Shown in pieces: positions 6,318 through 10,461 of a stretch of DNA of 10,461 nt; positions within the stretch are counted from its first letter, which is position 1, and each line of letters opens with the position of its first letter. A program made the position numbers and the translations under genes. The notes below the pieces were generated by a model. It saw only the letters and a program-made list of their open reading frames with translations. It had not been told where the DNA came from and did no database searches. This stretch comes from JAHJQQ01 sp032907525 (GTDB lineage: Bacteria; Pseudomonadota; Gammaproteobacteria; Thiohalobacterales; Thiohalobacteraceae): assembly GCA_032907525.1 (NCBI GenBank), contig JAJJPM010000165.1, positions 1 to 10,461 on the forward strand, read 5' to 3'.

Positions 6318-8360
6318 CTATTTAACCCGCATCCCCGGCTGGGCGCCGTCGTCGGGGTTGAGGATGAACAGGTCTTTCCCGCCCGGGCCGGCGGCCAGGA
6401 CCATGCCCTCGGACAGGCCGAACTTCATCTTGCGCGGGGCGAGGTTCGCCACCATCACCGTGAGCCGGCCCACCAGATCCTCCGGCTTGTAGGCCGACTT
6501 GATGCCGGCGAACACGCTGCGGGTCTCGCCGCCGAGGTCCAATGTGAGGTGCAGCAGTTTGTCCGCGCCCTCGACGTGCTCGGCCGCGACGATGCGGGCG
6601 ATGCGCAGGTCGATCTTGCCGAAGTCGTCGATGCTGATTTCGGGCGCGATCGGGTTGCCGGCCAACACACCGGGTGCCATGGCCGCAGTGGCGGGCGCGA
6701 CGGTCGGGGCGAGGCTTTCCTTGGAGGCGTCCTGCATGGCGGTCACCGCGGCGGGGTCGACGCGCATCATCAACGGCTCGTACGCGCGAATAGTATGGCC
6801 AACGAGCGGTTCGGCGAGATTGACCCAGGTCATGGGTTCGATGCCGAGGAACGCCTCGACCCGCTCCGCCATGCGCGGCAGCACCGGCTTCAGGTAGGTC
6901 ATGAGCACCCGGAACAGGTTCAGGCCGACGCTGCACACGTCCTGCACGGTCTGCTCCATGCCCTCCTGCCTGGCCAGGGCCCAGGGCTTCTTCTCGTCGA
7001 TGTACTGGTTGGCGCGGTCGGCCAGCGCCATGATCTCGCGCATCGCCTGGCCGAACTCGCGCCGGTCGTACAGCCCGGCGATCTCCTCGCCGGCGCGCAC
7101 GAAGGTGTCGTACAGATCCCGTTCGACGCAGGCCTTCGCCAGGCGGCCGTCGAAGCGCTTGCTGATGAAGCCGGCGCAGCGGCTGGCGATGTTGACCACC
7201 TTGCCGACCAGGTCGGCGTTCACGCGCAGCTGGAAGTCGTCCAGGTTGAGGTCGATGTCGTCGATGGTGGAGCCGAGCTTGGCGGCGAAGTAGTAGCGCA
7301 GGTATTCCGGGTTCAGGTGATCCAGCCAGGTGCGCGCCTTGATGAAGGTGCCGCGCGACTTGGACATCTTCTGGCCGTTGACGGTCAGGAAGCCGTGCGC
7401 GTTGATGGCCGTCGGCGTGCGGAAGCCGGCGCCTTCCAGCATCGCCGGCCAGAACAGGGCGTGGAAATAGATGATGTCCTTGCCGATGAAGTGGTACAGC
7501 TCGGCATCCGAGTCCTTCTTCCAGAAGGCATCGAAGTCGAGACCTTCGCGCGCGCACAGGTTCCGGAAGCTGGCCATGTAGCCGATGGGCGCGTCCAGCC
7601 ACACGTAGAAGTACTTGTCGTCGGTGTCCGGAATCCGGAAGCCGAAGTAGGGGGCGTCGCGCGAGATGTCCCATTCCCTGAGGCCGTCCCTGAACCACTC
7701 GTCCAGCTTGTTGGCGACCTCGGCCTGCAGATGGCCGGCGCCGGTCCACTTGCGCAGCATGGGGCCGAAGTCGGCCAGCTTGAAGAAGTAGTGCAGCGAC
7801 TCCTTTTCTATAGGCCTGGCGCCGGAGATGGCCGAGACGGCGTTCTTCAGGTCGGTGGGCGAATAGGTGGCGCCGCAGGCCTCGCAGGAATCCCCGTACT
7901 GGTCGGCCGCGCCGCAGCGCGGGCACTCGCCCTTGATGAAGCGGTCCGGCAGGAACATCTCCTTCACCGGATCGTAGGCCTGGGTGATGGTGCGGGTGGC
8001 GATGTGGCCGGCGTCGCGCAGGCGGGTGTAGATCAGCTCGGCGAGCTCGCGGTTCTCGTCGGAATGGGTGCTGTGATAGTTGTCGAAGCCGATCAGGAAA
8101 TCGGCGAAGTCGGCGCGGTGCTCGGCGCCGATGCGCTCGATGAGCTGTTCCGGCGTGATGCCCTCGCTCTGGGCGCGCAGCATGATGGGCGTGCCGTGGG
8201 CGTCGTCGGCGCAGACATAGTGGCATTCGTTCCCGCGCAGCTTCTGGAAGCGCACCCATATATCGGTCTGGATGTACTCGACCAGGTGGCCCAGGTGGAT
8301 CGGCCCGTTGGCATAGGGCAGGGCGCTGGTCACCAGAATCTTTCGGCGGCTGTCGGCCAT
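6318..8360 (-). CDS. metG: Methionine--tRNA ligase (methionyl-tRNA synthetase)
   Basis: Class I aminoacyl-tRNA synthetase charging tRNA-Met in the cytoplasm. From the ATG at 8360 the protein is 680 aa, typical of the long dimeric MetG form. Visible in order: the HIGH-type motif PIHLGH (HLGH at 22-25); a four-cysteine zinc knuckle with Cys146/149/159/162 inside the connective domain; the catalytic KMSKS loop (331-335) in GQKMSKSRGTF; the helical anticodon-binding domain with QYIDEKKPWALA; an Ala/Pro-rich linker; and a C-terminal tRNA-binding OB domain (about 574-680) with IDDFGKIDLRIARI. An in-frame ATG at 8393 would add 11 residues but has no ribosome site; the chosen start has GGAGA about ten bases upstream and gives the family-typical N-terminus. 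Divergent from mrp. Confidence 0.97.
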   Translation of the reverse strand: MADSRRKILVTSALPYANGPIHLGHLVEYIQTDIWVRFQKLRGNECHYVCADDAHGTPIMLRAQSEGITPEQLIERIGAEHRADFADFLIGFDNYHSTHSDENRELAELIYTRLRDAGHIATRTITQAYDPVKEMFLPDRFIKGECPRCGAADQYGDSCEACGATYSPTDLKNAVSAISGARPIEKESLHYFFKLADFGPMLRKWTGAGHLQAEVANKLDEWFRDGLREWDISRDAPYFGFRIPDTDDKYFYVWLDAPIGYMASFRNLCAREGLDFDAFWKKDSDAELYHFIGKDIIYFHALFWPAMLEGAGFRTPTAINAHGFLTVNGQKMSKSRGTFIKARTWLDHLNPEYLRYYFAAKLGSTIDDIDLNLDDFQLRVNADLVGKVVNIASRCAGFISKRFDGRLAKACVERDLYDTFVRAGEEIAGLYDRREFGQAMREIMALADRANQYIDEKKPWALARQEGMEQTVQDVCSVGLNLFRVLMTYLKPVLPRMAERVEAFLGIEPMTWVNLAEPLVGHTIRAYEPLMMRVDPAAVTAMQDASKESLAPTVAPATAAMAPGVLAGNPIAPEISIDDFGKIDLRIARIVAAEHVEGADKLLHLTLDLGGETRSVFAGIKSAYKPEDLVGRLTVMVANLAPRKMKFGLSEGMVLAAGPGGKDLFILNPDDGAQPGMRVK

Positions 8361-8443
8361 GAGGGCGCGGTCTCCGGGCGATGGAATTGCCATTGGTCAA
8401 TGTTCGGCGCGGCGCCGCGGGGGTAACCGCCCGAAAGGCCGGG

Positions 8444-8452
8444 ATTATGCCA
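8444..8452 (-). promoter_or_regulatory. Candidate extended -10 promoter for metG
   Basis: Read on the minus strand this is TGGCATAAT, matching the extended -10 pattern TGn followed by CATAAT (5 of 6 to TATAAT). No good -35 hexamer was found at the usual distance. It would start transcription about 75 nt upstream of the metG ATG. Pattern match only. Confidence 0.35.
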
Positions 8453-8516
8453 CAGCCTGCCCGTTGCGTGCCCGATCGTGCCGGGATATGTCCGTATTTC
8501 CCCACACGGCCGCGTG

Positions 8517-8545
8517 AAGACAGCCCCATGGGGGTTGTGTACAAT
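8517..8545 (+). promoter_or_regulatory. Candidate sigma-70 promoter for mrp/apbC
   Basis: AAGACA (8517-8522, 4 of 6 to TTGACA) is separated by exactly 17 bp from TACAAT (8540-8545, 5 of 6 to TATAAT). Transcription would start near 8552, giving a leader of about 68 nt before the mrp ATG. This is the best promoter-like sequence in the 259-bp divergent gap. It is a pattern match without experimental support. Confidence 0.5.
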
Positions 8546-8619
8546 CCGCGATCAGTTTCACAGACCCCTGTCGGTCCGCTCTGTCACCGCGGAACCGACC
8601 CAGCACAGAGGACAGCATC

Positions 8620-9711
8620 ATGGCAGAAGTGTCGCGTTTGCAGGTGGAGACCGCGCTCAAGGAGTACGTGGACCCCTATCTGGAAAAGGACCTGATCAGC
8701 GCCGGCAGCATCAAGGACATCGCCGTCGACGGCGGCAAGGTCAGGATCGACGTGGTGCTGGGCTTCCCTGCCAAGGGCTATGAGGCCGATCTGACCGCCA
8801 GGATCAAGGAAAAGGTCGGTGCGATCGCCGGCGTGTCCGATGTCGCCGTGAACATCAGCACCAGCATCGTCTCCCACGCCGTGCAGAAGGGCGTCGAGCC
8901 CATCAAGGGCATCAAGAACATCATCGCCGTGGCGTCCGGCAAGGGCGGCGTCGGCAAGTCCACCACCGCCGTGAACCTGGCCCTGGCCCTGTCGGCCGAA
9001 GGCGCCAGCGTCGGTATCCTGGATGCCGACATCTACGGTCCCAGCCAGCCGCGCATGCTCGGCGTGCACGGCAAGCCGGAATCGAAGGACGGCAAGACCC
9101 TGGAGCCCATGACCAGCTACCACCTGCAGGCCATGTCCATCGGCTTCCTGGTCGACGAAGAGACCCCGATGATCTGGCGCGGCCCGATGGTCACCCAGGC
9201 CCTGCAGCAGCTGCTCAAGGACACCAACTGGGACAACCTGGACTATCTGGTCATCGATCTGCCGCCGGGCACCGGCGACACTCAGCTGACCCTGGCCCAG
9301 CAGGTGCCGGTGTCGGGCGCGGTCATCGTCACCACCCCGCAGGACATCGCCCTGCTCGACGCGCGCAAGGGCCTCAAGATGTTCCAGAAGGTCGAGGTGC
9401 CGGTGCTCGGCATCGTCGAGAACATGAGCATCCACATCTGCTCGAAGTGCGGCCACGAGGAGCACATCTTCGGCCAGGGTGGCGGCCAGCGGATGTCCGA
9501 GCAGTACGATGTCGACTTCCTCGGCGCCCTGCCGCTGGACATCCGCATCCGCGAGGAGACCGACAGCGGCAAGCCCACCGTGGTGGCCGAGCCGGACAGC
9601 CGCATCGCGCAGATCTACCGCGAGATCGCCCGCCGCACCGCCGCCAAGCTGTCGCTGCAGGCCAAGAACTACGCGGCCAAGTTCCCGAAGATCGTCATCC
9701 AAAATAATTAA
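8620..9711 (+). CDS. apbC: Iron-sulfur cluster carrier protein Mrp/ApbC (P-loop ATPase)
   Basis: MinD/ParA-family ATPase that binds and transfers Fe-S clusters to apoproteins in the cytoplasm. The 363-aa protein has an N-terminal MIP18/DUF59-like domain (about 5-85), then the ATPase domain. That domain has the deviant Walker A loop SGKGGVGKSTT (106-116), LDADIYGPSQPRML (134-147) and VIDLPPGTGD (211-220). The CxxC pair Cys274/Cys277, in ICSKCGHEEHIFGQGGG, is the expected Fe-S site. The start has AGAGGA eight bases upstream. Divergence from metG is the arrangement known in E. coli (mrp/metG). The C-terminus ends QNN before a TAA at the edge of a repeat-rich spacer. The gene is likely monocistronic or loosely linked to dcd. 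Confidence 0.96.
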   Translation: MAEVSRLQVETALKEYVDPYLEKDLISAGSIKDIAVDGGKVRIDVVLGFPAKGYEADLTARIKEKVGAIAGVSDVAVNISTSIVSHAVQKGVEPIKGIKNIIAVASGKGGVGKSTTAVNLALALSAEGASVGILDADIYGPSQPRMLGVHGKPESKDGKTLEPMTSYHLQAMSIGFLVDEETPMIWRGPMVTQALQQLLKDTNWDNLDYLVIDLPPGTGDTQLTLAQQVPVSGAVIVTTPQDIALLDARKGLKMFQKVEVPVLGIVENMSIHICSKCGHEEHIFGQGGGQRMSEQYDVDFLGALPLDIRIREETDSGKPTVVAEPDSRIAQIYREIARRTAAKLSLQAKNYAAKFPKIVIQNN

Positions 9712-9853
9712 GGGCCGAGGATCTAGGTGCTAGGGCCGAGGGAAGACCGTCTTCCTACCGCGGCCCTGGAACCTGGAACTAAAACCTAACCAGGGCCGAG
9801 GGGGATGCCTTCTTCCTTCACCTCGGCCCTAGAACCTAGCACCTAGACCCTGG
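9712..9853. repeat. Repeat cluster with nested inverted repeats between mrp and dcd
   Basis: The spacer is almost entirely built of GGGCCGAGG / CTAGGTGCTAGG units in both orientations. The outer arms 9722-9741 and 9821-9846 are inverted copies related to the element at 6179-6317. Inside are two hairpins: AGGGCC (9732-9737) with GGCCCT (9762-9767), enclosing GGAAGA-CCG-TCTTCC (9741-9755); and AGGGCCGAGG (9792-9801) with CCTCGGCCCT (9821-9830). A third possible pairing, CCAGGG (9790-9795) with CCCTGG (9848-9853), is followed by TTTT, so termination after mrp is possible but unproven. Confidence 0.75.
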
Positions 9854-9860
9854 TTTTATA

Positions 9861-10424
9861 ATGTCCATCAAAGCAGACAAGTGGATCCGCCGCATGGCGG
9901 CGGAGGGCATGATCGATCCGTTCGAGCCCGGGCAGGTGCGCGAGGTGAGGGGCCAGCGGGTGATCTCCTACGGGACGTCCAGCTACGGCTACGACATCCG
10001 CTGTGCGAACGAATTCAAGATCTTCACCAACATCAACTCGGCCATCGTCGACCCCAAGAACTTCGACGCCAACAGCTTCGTCGACGTGCGGTCGGACGTG
10101 TGCATCATCCCGCCCAATTCCTTCGCGCTGGCGCGCACGGTCGAATACTTCCGCATCCCGCGCAGCGTGCTGACCATCTGCCTGGGCAAGTCGACCTACG
10201 CCCGCTGCGGCATCATCGTCAACGTCACCCCGCTGGAGCCGGAATGGGAAGGCCACGTGACGCTGGAGTTCTCCAACACCACGCCGCTGCCGGCGAAGAT
10301 CTACGCCAACGAGGGCGTCGCCCAGGTGCTGTTCTTCGAGTCCGACGAGGTCTGCGAGACGTCCTACGGCGACCGCGCCGGCAAATACCAGGGCCAGACC
10401 GGCGTCACGCTGCCGAAGACGTGA
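9861..10424 (+). CDS. dcd: dCTP deaminase
   Basis: Converts dCTP to dUTP and ammonia, feeding dTMP synthesis; a cytoplasmic homotrimer of the dUTPase fold. The 187-aa protein starts MSIKADKWIRRMA, as in Pseudomonas-type Dcd. It carries SSYGYDIRCA (40-49), the phosphate-binding loop GKSTYAR (109-115), NVTPLEPEWEGH (121-132) and the catalytic LEFSN, with Glu136 the expected general base. The C-terminal lid KYQGQTGVTLPK is present, so the protein is complete. The sequence fits this subfamily better than the E. coli type (GRSSLAR). There is no ribosome site before the ATG ('ctggttttata'), and the repeat cluster ends seven bases upstream of it. The start is nevertheless fixed by family conservation. 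Confidence 0.95.
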   Translation: MSIKADKWIRRMAAEGMIDPFEPGQVREVRGQRVISYGTSSYGYDIRCANEFKIFTNINSAIVDPKNFDANSFVDVRSDVCIIPPNSFALARTVEYFRIPRSVLTICLGKSTYARCGIIVNVTPLEPEWEGHVTLEFSNTTPLPAKIYANEGVAQVLFFESDEVCETSYGDRAGKYQGQTGVTLPKT

Positions 10425-10431
10425 GGGGTGG

Positions 10432-10461
10432 GGAGTGAGGAGTGAGGAGTGAGGAGTGAGG
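10432..10461 (+). repeat. Tandem heptanucleotide repeat (GGAGTGA)n
   Basis: Four perfect copies of GGAGTGA plus two further bases run into the right window edge, starting seven bases after the dcd stop. The array is cut off by the window, so its true length is unknown. The preceding bases (ggggtgg) look like a degenerate unit. Seven-base tandem arrays of this kind are prone to copy-number change. Confidence 0.9.

Noticed and set aside
6549..8426. 625-aa open frame on the plus strand opposite metG
   Set aside because: Antisense shadow of metG in GC-rich codon usage; no recognisable domain, and metG on the other strand has every expected motif.
9857..9862. TATAAT directly overlapping the dcd start codon
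   Set aside because: A -10 element here would start transcription inside the coding region, and no -35 hexamer lies at the right distance; probably chance in the AT-rich bases before ATG.
10432..10461. Tandem repeats considered as a CRISPR array
   Set aside because: Units are 7 bp with no spacers, so this is a simple tandem repeat.

Overview
The window looks like ordinary chromosome from a GC-rich gammaproteobacterium. Ten protein-coding genes are supported, all complete and all housekeeping or energy metabolism. The order rsxA-B-C-D-G-E-nth matches E. coli, as does the metG/mrp(apbC) divergent pair. The Dcd protein is of the Pseudomonas-like type rather than the E. coli type. The abundance of short dispersed intergenic repeats resembles that of sulfur-oxidising or purple-sulfur gammaproteobacteria such as Chromatiales, but that placement is inference and cannot be settled here.

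Layout. Positions 28-6173, minus strand, hold one electron-transport operon transcribed right to left: rsxA, rsxB, rsxC, rsxD, rsxG, rsxE, then nth. The six Rsx/Rnf subunits form a membrane complex that moves electrons between NADH and ferredoxin-like acceptors, coupled to ion translocation. Start and stop codons overlap by 4 nt at rsxB/C, rsxD/G and rsxG/E. The exception is a 61-nt gap between rsxC and rsxD, which is exactly filled by a possible 21-codon mini-ORF. nth (endonuclease III, base-excision repair) follows rsxE after an approximately 200-bp spacer made of inverted repeats. Upstream of rsxA lies metG (minus, methionyl-tRNA synthetase), separated by a small repeat element with terminal inverted repeats. 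metG is divergent from mrp/apbC (plus, Fe-S carrier ATPase), with candidate promoters for both in the 259-bp gap. dcd (plus, dCTP deaminase) follows mrp after a 149-bp repeat-filled spacer.

Functional theme. Rsx subunits and Nth all carry Fe-S clusters, and Mrp is an Fe-S assembly factor, so Fe-S proteins are prominent here. metG and dcd are general housekeeping genes.

Repeats. Three kinds occupy the intergenic spaces: (1) a 'CACGAAATCCACGAAACCC / ACGCAAAGGCGCGCAAAG' unit at three places around nth, one copy of which supplies the last codons and the stop of nth; (2) a 'CTAGGTTCTAGGGCCGAGG' family flanking rsxA and dcd; (3) a GGAGTGA heptamer array after dcd, running off the window. I found no new multi-gene system, phage, transposase, CRISPR array, tRNA or rRNA. 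The most interesting material is the repeat elements and two possible small ORFs coupled to rsx genes.
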